This document shows positions 1 through 6,118 of a stretch of 6,553 bases of DNA, one piece after another; position 1 is the stretch's first letter, and every line of letters starts with the position of its first letter. Source of the stretch: Giesbergeria sp. (GTDB lineage: Bacteria > Pseudomonadota > Gammaproteobacteria > Burkholderiales > Burkholderiaceae_C). A model generated the notes under the pieces. The model saw only the letters and a program-made list of their open reading frames with translations. It searched no databases and was not told the DNA's origin. The translations under genes were made by a program, and so were the position numbers. The stretch is from the NCBI GenBank assembly GCA_017998735.1, contig JAGOCN010000022.1, positions 5,718 through 12,270 of the forward strand, read 5' to 3'.

Positions 1-24
1 AGATGCAAGCCAAGCGCTACAACT

Positions 25-100
25 TGGCGACCCCACGGGGATTCGAACCCCGGTACCTACCGTGAAAGGGTAGTGTCCTAGGCCTCTAGACGATGGGGTC
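25..100 (-). tRNA. tRNA-Glu, anticodon UUC
   Basis: This is a complete 76-nt tRNA with the CCA end encoded (25-27) and a G discriminator at 28. The 7-bp acceptor stem GACCCCA/TGGGGTC (94-100 with 29-35) is perfect. The D arm carries the GTCTAGAGGC signature of tRNA-Glu. The anticodon stem CTACC/GGTAG closes the loop CTTTCAC, with anticodon TTC at 64-66. The T arm is CGGGG-TTCGAAT-CCCCG. The gene lies 38 bases downstream of tRNA-Ala and is probably co-transcribed with it. It is charged by the product of gltX, encoded just upstream. The window ends 24 bases beyond its 3' end, so no terminator can be judged. Confidence 0.98.
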
Positions 101-138
101 AAAACCTTGGAACAACCGACAACAAAAATACCAAAACC

Positions 139-214
<76 letters not shown>

Positions 215-227
215 TGTTTTTGATTTT

Positions 228-242
228 CAACACATTGTGTTG
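228..242. repeat. 15-base perfect palindrome in the tRNA leader
   Basis: CAACACA-T-TGTGTTG is a perfect inverted repeat with 7-base arms and one central base. It sits between the predicted transcription start and the tRNA-Ala 5' end. In RNA it could fold as a 6-bp stem with a 3-base loop. On the transcribed strand the following bases are AAAATC, not a U tract, so it is not an intrinsic terminator. It could be a leader hairpin, a protein site or chance; the sequence does not decide. Confidence 0.6.
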
Positions 243-263
243 TCGTCATCAACCGAGACTCGA

Positions 264-294
264 ATTATAGACAGGTTTTTCAGTGCTTCAGCAA
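264..294 (-). promoter_or_regulatory. Probable sigma-70 promoter of the tRNA-Ala/tRNA-Glu unit
   Basis: A perfect -10 hexamer TATAAT lies at 264-269 (minus strand), directly behind the gltX stop codon and about 50 bases before the tRNA-Ala 5' end. The -35 is poor. The options are TTGCTG at 289-294 with a long 19-base spacer, or GCTGAA at 287-292 with a 17-base spacer; both lie inside the last codons of gltX. Transcription would start near 255-259 and give a leader of roughly 40 bases to be trimmed by RNase P. The placement suggests the tRNAs have their own strong start independent of the upstream genes, though read-through from gltX is not excluded because no terminator is seen between them. 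Confidence 0.55.
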
Positions 295-1752
295 TCTTGC
301 GATAACTTTTTCACGTCCCATCAGTTCCAGTACGGCATCCACCGATGGCGTCTGCGCTGTACCAGCCACCAGCACGCGCACAGGCATGGCCAGTTGCGGC
401 ATTTTCAAGCCATGGCCTGCCAGCACCTGCTTGATGGCCGCAGCAATTGCCTGCCTGCTCCAGTCGCAAACCTGCAATGCCTGCACCAGACTGGCCAGGG
501 CAGGAAACACGGATGCAGTCACGTATTTATCACGCTCTTGCAAGTTTGCTTCCACGGATTCACCGTAAAAAACCTGGGCCCAATCGGCCAGCGCCACTGT
601 GGTGTCACAGCGGTCCTTCAGCAACGCACAAATGTGCGGCAGCCTGCCATCCGACAGTTCTGCCGATGGAACGTCGCGCTTTTCCAGCTGCGCCTGCACC
701 AGTGCGGCCAAGGCACCCTCGTTCATTGCCTTGAGGTGCTGCCCGTTCACCCAGCGCAACTTGGCTTCGTCAAACTGCGCTGCGCTGCGCCCCAGGTGGT
801 CCAGGCTGAACCATTCCAAAAACTGCTCTCGACTGAAAATTTCGTCGTCGCCATGGCTCCAGCCCAGGCGCGCCAGGTAGTTCACCATGGCTTCCGGCAA
901 ATAGCCTTCATCCCGGTATTGCGTCACGGGCTTTGCACCGTTTCGCTTGCTCATCTTTTCGCCCTGTTCGTTCAGCACGGTGGGCAAATGTGCATACACC
1001 GGCGGCTCCTTGCCGAGGGCACGAAAGATGTTGATCTGGCGCGGCGTGTTGTTGACATGGTCATCGCCGCGAATCACATGCGTGATGTCCATGTCGATAT
1101 CGTCCACCACCACACAAAAATTGTAGGTGGGCGTGCCATCAGGGCGTGCAATCACCAGGTCGTCCAGCTCATCGTTGCGTATCTCGATGCGCCCCTTGAC
1201 CTTGTCATTCCAGGCCACCACGCCGCCCTGCGGATTTTTGAAACGCAGCACGGGCTGCACTCCAGCGGGCACGGGTGGCAGCGCCTTGCCGGGCTCGGGT
1301 CTCCAGGCGCCGTCGTAGCGCGGTTTTTCCTTGGCAGCCATCTGTGCTTCGCGCAAGGCGTCAAGCTCTGCCATGCTGGTGTAGCAGGCATACACATGGC
1401 CGGTCTGCTGCAATTGCACCAGCACTTCCTTGTAGCGGTCCATGCGCTGCATCTGGTAGAACGGCCCCTCATCGGGCTCCATGCCCAGCCATTCCATGCT
1501 TTCCAGAATCACGTCCACCGCCGCCTGGCTTGAACGCTCCAGGTCGGTGTCTTCAATGCGCAAGATGAAATCGCCACCGGTGGCACGCGCAAACGCCCAC
1601 GGGTACAGCGCAGAGCGGATATTGCCCAAGTGAATGAAGCCGGTGGGAGATGGCGCAAAACGCGTTCGAACCCGAGGCGCCTGCGTCGCTGTTGCAGCTA
1701 TGGCAGCTGTTGCAGTGCCAGGTTGGGGGCTCAGGAAAATGTCGTCCGTCAT
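280..1752 (-). CDS. gltX: Glutamyl-tRNA synthetase (GluRS)
   Basis: This cytoplasmic class I aminoacyl-tRNA synthetase joins glutamate to tRNA-Glu using ATP. The 490-residue length fits the bacterial family. The Rossmann catalytic domain begins at about residue 27. The HIGH-type signature is [13 protein letters not shown] (HLGN at 41-44) and the KMSKS-type signature is KMSKR at 266-270. Other marks are RIEDTD (65-70) and [14 protein letters not shown] (227-240). The helical anticodon-binding half follows from about residue 320. The zinc ligands known in E. coli GluRS (CYC...Y...C) appear here as C123, T125, Y146 and W150, so the canonical zinc site is degenerate. About 26 Ala/Thr-rich residues precede the conserved start of the fold. 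No ATG, GTG or TTG codon lies between them, and the ATG overlaps the metZ stop as ATGA (1749-1752), so this start is forced. No Shine-Dalgarno is evident, and translation is probably coupled to metZ. The gene is followed by a promoter-like element and by tRNA-Glu, one of its substrates. Confidence 0.97.
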   Translation of the reverse strand: MTDDIFLSPQPGTATAAIAATATQAPRVRTRFAPSPTGFIHLGNIRSALYPWAFARATGGDFILRIEDTDLERSSQAAVDVILESMEWLGMEPDEGPFYQMQRMDRYKEVLVQLQQTGHVYACYTSMAELDALREAQMAAKEKPRYDGAWRPEPGKALPPVPAGVQPVLRFKNPQGGVVAWNDKVKGRIEIRNDELDDLVIARPDGTPTYNFCVVVDDIDMDITHVIRGDDHVNNTPRQINIFRALGKEPPVYAHLPTVLNEQGEKMSKRNGAKPVTQYRDEGYLPEAMVNYLARLGWSHGDDEIFSREQFLEWFSLDHLGRSAAQFDEAKLRWVNGQHLKAMNEGALAALVQAQLEKRDVPSAELSDGRLPHICALLKDRCDTTVALADWAQVFYGESVEANLQERDKYVTASVFPALASLVQALQVCDWSRQAIAAAIKQVLAGHGLKMPQLAMPVRVLVAGTAQTPSVDAVLELMGREKVIARLLKH

Positions 1753-2960
1753 GGCAAGGTGTCCAGACCCCTTGCAAGGTCTGCTTTCAAATCATCGATG
1801 TGTTCCAGCCCCACGGCCACGCGAACCAGGCCTTGTCCAATGCCTGCAGCCTGACGCTGCGCTTCGCTCAAGCGGCCATGCGAGGTGCTTGCGGGGTGGG
1901 TGATGGTGGTCTTGGTGTCACCCAGGTTGGCAGTGATGCTGCACACCTGCGTGCTGTCGATGACATGAAAGGCACGGCTGCGGCCGTCAACTGCATCATC
2001 GGCGCGCACATCAAAAGACAATACCGCCCCGCCCAGCCCGGACTGCTGGCGCATGGCCAGCGCATGCTGCGGGTGCGATGCAAGCCCCGGGTAATAAACG
2101 CGCGCCACCTGGGGGTGGGCTTCCAGCCACTGCGCCAGAACCAGTGTCGAGGCACTTTGCGCATGCACGCGAATGGACAGTGTTTCCATGCCCTTGAGCA
2201 CCACCCAGGCATTGAACGGCGACAGGTTCATGCCTGCACTGCGGATCAGCGGTGCGAGCTTTTGGTCGATGATGGAGCGTGGCCCGCAGACAGCGCCGGC
2301 CATGACGCGGCCCTGGCCATCCAGGAACTTGGTGCCCGAGTGGATGATGAGGTCGGCACCAAATTCTGCAGGGCGTTGCAGGGCAGGCGAGGCAAAGCAG
2401 TTGTCCACCACCAGCAGCACACCCGCCGCGTGCGCCATGTCGGCCAGTGCCTGGATGTCGCACAGATCGGTCAACGGGTTGGTCGGTGTTTCGGCAAACA
2501 GCAGGCGTGTTTCTGGCCGCATGGCCGCTTTCCAGGCAGCGGCATCGGTCTGGGCCACAAAGCTCGACTCCACACCGAAGCGTGCGAACTCGCTGCCGAT
2601 CAGCTTCATGGTGGAACCGAACATGGACTGGGAGCACACCACATGGTCGCCCGATTTCAACAGACCCAGACACATCAGCAAAATGGCCGCCATGCCGCTG
2701 GAGGTGCCAATGGCAGCTTCGGTGCCTTCCAAAGCAGCCAGGCGCTGCTCAAAGGCGCTGACCGTCGGGTTGGAGGTGCGCGAATAGGTGTACCCATCTT
2801 CCTCACCCGCAAAACGGCGTGCCGCTGTCGCTGCATCGGGCTGCACAAAGCTGCTGGTCAGGTACAGCGCTTCGGAGTTTTCCCCATACTGGCTGCGCGG
2901 CACCGACTGGCGCACAGCCAGGGTGTCAGGGTGAAGGCCGGAAGGCAAATTGCTGCTCAT
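1749..2960 (-). CDS. metZ: O-succinylhomoserine sulfhydrylase
   Basis: This PLP enzyme of the Cys/Met metabolism family makes homocysteine directly from O-succinylhomoserine and sulfide, feeding methionine synthesis in the cytoplasm. The 403 residues match the family length. Visible landmarks are YSRTSNPT (59-66, Tyr and Arg contacting cofactor phosphate), SSGMAA (87-92), VVDN with Asp186 expected to contact the pyridine nitrogen, and [11 protein letters not shown] (207-217) with Lys211 as the Schiff-base lysine. Near the C-terminus are [16 protein letters not shown] (346-361) and [10 protein letters not shown] (378-387), with Arg380 as the likely substrate-carboxylate residue. The lysine motif TKFLDGQGR is closer to MetZ than to cystathionine gamma-synthase (MetB), which is the main alternative name. 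The start is 35 bases after the purF stop, without a good Shine-Dalgarno. The 3' end overlaps gltX by four bases and could form an RNA structure there. Confidence 0.93.
   Translation of the reverse strand: MSSNLPSGLHPDTLAVRQSVPRSQYGENSEALYLTSSFVQPDAATAARRFAGEEDGYTYSRTSNPTVSAFEQRLAALEGTEAAIGTSSGMAAILLMCLGLLKSGDHVVCSQSMFGSTMKLIGSEFARFGVESSFVAQTDAAAWKAAMRPETRLLFAETPTNPLTDLCDIQALADMAHAAGVLLVVDNCFASPALQRPAEFGADLIIHSGTKFLDGQGRVMAGAVCGPRSIIDQKLAPLIRSAGMNLSPFNAWVVLKGMETLSIRVHAQSASTLVLAQWLEAHPQVARVYYPGLASHPQHALAMRQQSGLGGAVLSFDVRADDAVDGRSRAFHVIDSTQVCSITANLGDTKTTITHPASTSHGRLSEAQRQAAGIGQGLVRVAVGLEHIDDLKADLARGLDTLP
1754..1783 (-). promoter_or_regulatory. Possible H-type mRNA pseudoknot ahead of the gltX start
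   Basis: In the mRNA, CAGACC (1778-1783) can pair with GGTCTG (1764-1769). The loop of that hairpin contains GCAAGG (1770-1775), which can pair with CCTTGC (1754-1759). Both helices are perfect 6-bp stems. The connectors are 2, 0 and 4 bases, a layout compatible with a classical H-type pseudoknot. The structure ends one base before the gltX ATG and lies entirely inside the last codons of metZ, so a ribosome finishing metZ would melt it. If only one stem forms, the two are alternative hairpins. The pairings are seen in the sequence; folding and any control of gltX translation are inference. Confidence 0.4.
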
Positions 2961-2995
2961 GGAGAAATTCTTGTCAAGGGTGGGTAGGTCACGGC

Positions 2996-4501
2996 TCAGG
3001 CGTCCTGTGGGTAAAGCGAATGCAATGCTTCCGTCTCATCGTCTTCCACAGCTTCCTTCGGGCGCTCCTGGTACAGCAATTCGATCGATTCCGCACTGAT
3101 GTCGCCGGTCACATACACGCCGTCAAAACACGAGGCATCAAAGCCGTCAAGCTGCGGGTTCAGGGAACCAATGGCTTTTTTCATGGCATCAACATCCTGG
3201 TAGATCAAGGCGTCACAGCCAATCCACTCGCGCACTTCTTCGATGCTGCGGCCATGGGCCACCAGTTCGGCACTGGTGGGCATGTCGATGCCGTAAACGT
3301 TCGGGTATCGCACTGGCGGTGCAGCACTGGCCAGGTACACCTTGTTGGCACCGGCATCGCGGGCCATCTGAACGATTTCGCGGCTGGTGGTGCCGCGAAC
3401 GATGGAGTCGTCCACCAGCAGCACGTTGCGGCCCTTGAACTCGCTCACGATGGCATTGAGCTTCTGGCGCACCGATTTTTTGCGCACGCCCTGCCCCGGC
3501 ATGATGAAAGTGCGGCCCACATAGCGGTTTTTCACAAAACCTTCGCGGTAGGGAATGCCCAGCAGGTGCGCCAGCTGCGTGGCGCTCGGGCGGCTGGACT
3601 CGGGAATGGGAATGATGACGTCGATCTGGCTGGGCGGCACGGTGGAGACCACGCGCTTGGCAAGGGTCTCTCCCAGGTTCAGCCGTGCCTGGTAGACGGA
3701 AATGCCGTCAAGCGTGGAATCGGGCCTGGCCAGGTACACAAACTCGAAGATGCAGGGCTGCAGCTTGGGTGCATCTGCACACTGCTGGGCGTGCACGGTG
3801 CCATCCTGGGTGACAAAAATCGCTTCGCCCGGCGCAATGTTGCGCTCGAAAACATGGCCCGTGCCGTCCAGCGCCACGGACTCGCTGCCCACCATGACGG
3901 TACCGTCCTGGCTGCGGCCCATGGCCAGTGGCCGGATGCCATGCGGGTCGCGGAACGCCACCATTCCATGGCCGGAAATGAGCGCAATGACCGCATACGA
4001 GCCGCGAATTCGCTGGTGCACTGCGCGCACGGCAGCAAACACATCCTCGGGCTGCAACGGCACACCGCGCGTGGCCCGTTCGAGTTCGTGGGCAAACACG
4101 TTCAACAGCACCTCTGAGTCGCTGTCGGTGTTGGTGTGGCGGTGGTCGGTGGAGAACAGTTCGGCGCGCAAGGCATGGGCATTGGTCAGGTTGCCGTTGT
4201 GCGCCATGACGATGCCAAACGGTGCATTGACATAAAAAGGCTGCGCCTCTTCTTCACTGAACGTGTTTCCTGCCGTCGGGTAACGCACCTGGCCCAGCCC
4301 CACATTGCCGGGCAGCGCCCGCATGTTGCGCGTGCGAAACACATCGCGCACCATGCCTTTGGCCTTGTGCATGAAAAACTTGCGGCGCTGTTCGGTCACG
4401 ATGCCGGCAGCATCCTGCCCGCGGTGCTGCAGCAAAAGCAGCGCATCGTAGATGAGCTGGTTGACGGGGGCGCTGCTGATGGCGCCGATGATTCCGCACA
4501 T
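2996..4501 (-). CDS. purF: Amidophosphoribosyltransferase
   Basis: PurF catalyses the first committed step of purine synthesis, making phosphoribosylamine from PRPP and glutamine. The 501 residues agree with the E. coli-type enzyme. The N-terminal nucleophile glutaminase domain starts MCGIIGAIS, so Cys2 becomes the catalytic N-terminus after Met removal. There is no propeptide as in the Bacillus type. HNGNLTN (101-107) and TDSDSE (125-130) are further glutaminase landmarks. The phosphoribosyltransferase half contains the PRPP loop VLLVDDSIVRGTT (360-372) and IPIPESSRPSA (297-307). The few cysteines (2, 241, 250, 429, 458) do not suggest the iron-sulfur cluster of the Bacillus type. The start is fixed by the Met-Cys requirement. 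It lies 99 bases after cvpA, with a hairpin in that gap and no good Shine-Dalgarno. The cvpA-purF order is the same as in E. coli. Confidence 0.97.
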   Translation of the reverse strand: MCGIIGAISSAPVNQLIYDALLLLQHRGQDAAGIVTEQRRKFFMHKAKGMVRDVFRTRNMRALPGNVGLGQVRYPTAGNTFSEEEAQPFYVNAPFGIVMAHNGNLTNAHALRAELFSTDHRHTNTDSDSEVLLNVFAHELERATRGVPLQPEDVFAAVRAVHQRIRGSYAVIALISGHGMVAFRDPHGIRPLAMGRSQDGTVMVGSESVALDGTGHVFERNIAPGEAIFVTQDGTVHAQQCADAPKLQPCIFEFVYLARPDSTLDGISVYQARLNLGETLAKRVVSTVPPSQIDVIIPIPESSRPSATQLAHLLGIPYREGFVKNRYVGRTFIMPGQGVRKKSVRQKLNAIVSEFKGRNVLLVDDSIVRGTTSREIVQMARDAGANKVYLASAAPPVRYPNVYGIDMPTSAELVAHGRSIEEVREWIGCDALIYQDVDAMKKAIGSLNPQLDGFDASCFDGVYVTGDISAESIELLYQERPKEAVEDDETEALHSLYPQDA

Positions 4502-4520
4502 AGTTGACTTTCATCCATGG

Positions 4521-4536
4521 GCAGGCCTGGGCCTGC
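4521..4536 (-). promoter_or_regulatory. GC-rich hairpin upstream of purF
   Basis: The arms GCAGGCC (4521-4527) and GGCCTGC (4530-4536) form a perfect inverted repeat with two bases between them; as RNA this is a 6-bp stem with a CCAG loop. It ends 19 bases before the purF start codon. A smaller repeat, GGCA-CCT-TGCC (4555-4565), lies further upstream in the same leader. No U tract follows, so it is not an intrinsic terminator, and it does not resemble the enterobacterial PurR operator. A role in controlling purF or in RNA processing between cvpA and purF is possible but unproven. Confidence 0.45.
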
Positions 4537-4600
4537 AGTTTCGGGACGCTGTCAGGCACCTTGCCGAACATTTGCCCCTGTTCACATTTCCGCCGCTGGT

Positions 4601-5089
4601 TTACGGTGGAAGGTATTTTCCAAATTCCTCAGGCAACAGAGGCCGCAGTTGCTGCAATCCGTTGGACAGCCAGGGGGCTACCAGCGATTCCTGCCACCAG
4701 GCGCTTTGCTGCAGCGTGGTCGAGGTCACCACCAAGGCAAACACCAGCAGCAGCACCCCTGCCCTCACTGTCCCGAACACCGCACCCAAGGCGCGGTCCA
4801 CGGGACGCAGACCCGTGGCCTCGATCATTTTCCTGCCCAGCCAGGAAACCAGTCCCAAGGCAAAAACCACCAGCACGAACACCAGCAGAAACCCGGCGGC
4901 ATGGCGCACGGCTGCCGGCACCTCACCCAAAGGCAGGTGCGGCGCCACTGCAGCAGCAAACCATTGCGCTGCCACAAAGGCGGCCACCCAGCTCAGGATG
5001 GACAGCACTTCATAAACCAGTCCACGCCATGCACCCAACAGCAGCGACAAAAACACCACTGCCGCAGCGACCAGATCAAACGGGGACAT
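4601..5089 (-). CDS. cvpA: CvpA family inner-membrane protein
   Basis: The 162-residue product is a small hydrophobic protein of the CvpA (colicin V production) family, located in the inner membrane. Four hydrophobic segments are visible at about residues 4-20, 29-48, 64-85 and 107-124, with the conserved-looking GAWRGLVYEVLS (19-30) between the first two and GLRPVDRALGAVFG (93-106) ahead of the last. A short polar tail ends in EEFGKYLPP. E. coli CvpA is needed for colicin V export and is linked to envelope stress tolerance, but its molecular activity is not settled. The assignment rests on length, topology, motifs and its position between dedD and purF, which matches E. coli. The ATG start has no clear Shine-Dalgarno; 61 bases separate it from dedD. 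Confidence 0.93.
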   Translation of the reverse strand: MSPFDLVAAAVVFLSLLLGAWRGLVYEVLSILSWVAAFVAAQWFAAAVAPHLPLGEVPAAVRHAAGFLLVFVLVVFALGLVSWLGRKMIEATGLRPVDRALGAVFGTVRAGVLLLVFALVVTSTTLQQSAWWQESLVAPWLSNGLQQLRPLLPEEFGKYLPP

Positions 5090-5150
5090 GGAGCGGTGCT
5101 TGCAAAGGCAGAAGAAACAAGGGCAATGCCAGCAATGGCTGCAACTTCAA

Positions 5151-6074
5151 CTACTGGGTCTGAACGGATGCAGCCAGGCCCAGCGCCTTGACACGTGCCG
5201 CAGCCTTGTCTGCTTCTGCACGGCCTTCCACAGGACCGACGCGCACACGGGTGCGCTTTCCATTCTTGGTGTTCACCACCTGGGTGTAGGTTTTGAAACC
5301 TGCACGCTGCAGTTTTTCTTGTACTTCCTGGGCTGCTGCAGCATCGGCAAAAGCACCCACCTGGACAATGAAACGCCCTTCCTGGGCCGGGGCTGCAGCG
5401 CGGGGAGCGGGAGCAACTGCTGCCACCACCGGCGGCGCAGAGCGCCCTTCCAGCAGCGCGCGGGCGCGTGCAGCCTCGTCGCTGGAGCTCGAAGCAGCTG
5501 CCTTGACCGGCTTGGCAGGCTCGGGCTTTGGAGGTGGCTCTGCTGGCGCAGGCTTGGCCACAACCTTGGGTTCCGGCTTGGGAAGCGGTTTGGGTTCTGG
5601 CCGGGGCTCGGGTTTGGGCTCAGGCTTGGGTTCCACCTTGGCAACCGCCTTGGGCTCCGGGCGGGTCTGCGGCACAAACGCTGGAACCGGCACCTTGGGC
5701 ACAGCCGAGGTGCGCGGCGCGACAATTTCTTCACCCTCGCCCAAACCGTTGCTGACGGCAGTGCCACCCTTGCCAGCAGGCTGAGCGCCAGCATTGGCAG
5801 TGCGCGGCGCATCGGCCGGCACCACCAGCGGCGCTACCTTGTTGCGGTCGGGAATTTCAATGGGGGTGTCGATGGGAATGGGGCGGGGTTGCGTGTCGAA
5901 CAGCATTGGAAACCCCACCACGCCGAGCACGATCAGCACCGCAGCGCCCATCAGGCGGTGGCGGGCGCGCCGGCGCATGGCGTCGATGCTTTCTGCCTTT
6001 GCAGGGCGTGCCACCTTGCCTGCCTTGCCGTCTTGCTGCTTCTGATCTGGCCAGCGGAACTTGAAAAATGCCAT
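5151..6074 (-). CDS. dedD: SPOR-domain cell-division protein, DedD type
   Basis: This 307-residue bitopic membrane protein has a basic cytoplasmic N-terminus (about 1-40, including RRRARHR), one transmembrane helix (about 42-59), and a long periplasmic linker rich in Pro, Ala and Lys. A C-terminal SPOR domain (about 232-307) begins RFIVQVGAFAD and contains RTRVRVGPVEGRAEADKA. SPOR domains bind peptidoglycan stripped of stem peptides at the division septum, and E. coli DedD supports septal constriction. The linker includes a charged PEPK repeat at residues 148-170. The folC-dedD-cvpA-purF order supports the name over other SPOR proteins such as FtsN or DamX. The ATG start gives the expected N-terminus MAFFKFRWP; the preceding bases hold an A/T run but no Shine-Dalgarno. 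Confidence 0.88.
   Translation of the reverse strand: MAFFKFRWPDQKQQDGKAGKVARPAKAESIDAMRRRARHRLMGAAVLIVLGVVGFPMLFDTQPRPIPIDTPIEIPDRNKVAPLVVPADAPRTANAGAQPAGKGGTAVSNGLGEGEEIVAPRTSAVPKVPVPAFVPQTRPEPKAVAKVEPKPEPKPEPRPEPKPLPKPEPKVVAKPAPAEPPPKPEPAKPVKAAASSSSDEAARARALLEGRSAPPVVAAVAPAPRAAAPAQEGRFIVQVGAFADAAAAQEVQEKLQRAGFKTYTQVVNTKNGKRTRVRVGPVEGRAEADKAAARVKALGLAASVQTQ
5565..5633 (-). repeat. Degenerate tandem repeat coding for the PEPK linker of DedD
   Basis: Residues 148-170 of DedD are an imperfect run of Pro-Glu-Pro-Lys/Arg units. At DNA level it is a degenerate repeat of about 12 bases built on CCCGAGCCCAAG-like units (seen on the plus strand as GGCTTGGGCTC-type repeats). Such stretches make a stiff, extended periplasmic linker. 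Unit number may vary between strains by slippage, which is inference. The opposite strand reads as Gly-Ser-Gly-Leu repeats and is not considered coding. Confidence 0.75.
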
Positions 6075-6118
6075 GAAGTTGCAAAAAAACCTGTGAAAGC
6101 CGCCAAGCCCGCTGGCTG

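Noticed and set aside
283..1533. Long plus-strand open frame of 416 codons opposite gltX
   Set aside because: It is a mirror of gltX in GC-rich codon bias; the product is His/Gln/Leu-rich with no recognisable domain.
2949..2977. TTGACA just upstream of metZ as a -35 box
   Set aside because: The -10 at 17 bases (AGCAAT) is poor and falls inside the metZ coding sequence, so the promoter would miss the start codon.
1650..2987. Long plus-strand open frame of 445 codons opposite metZ
   Set aside because: It lies antisense to a clear metZ and its product resembles no family; a codon-bias shadow.
2819..4117. Long plus-strand open frame of 432 codons opposite purF
   Set aside because: It crosses the metZ-purF junction antisense to both and shows no domain; a shadow frame.
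4254..4571. Minus-strand 105-codon frame starting in the cvpA-purF gap and running into purF out of frame
   Set aside because: Its AGGGG is only 3 bases from the ATG, the product is Arg/His/Ala-rich, and it shadows purF.
6075..6118. Possible terminator between folC and dedD: small hairpin plus a seven-base U run
   Set aside because: The stem is only about 4 bp and lies some 10 bases away from the U run (6083-6089); it does not fit an intrinsic terminator.
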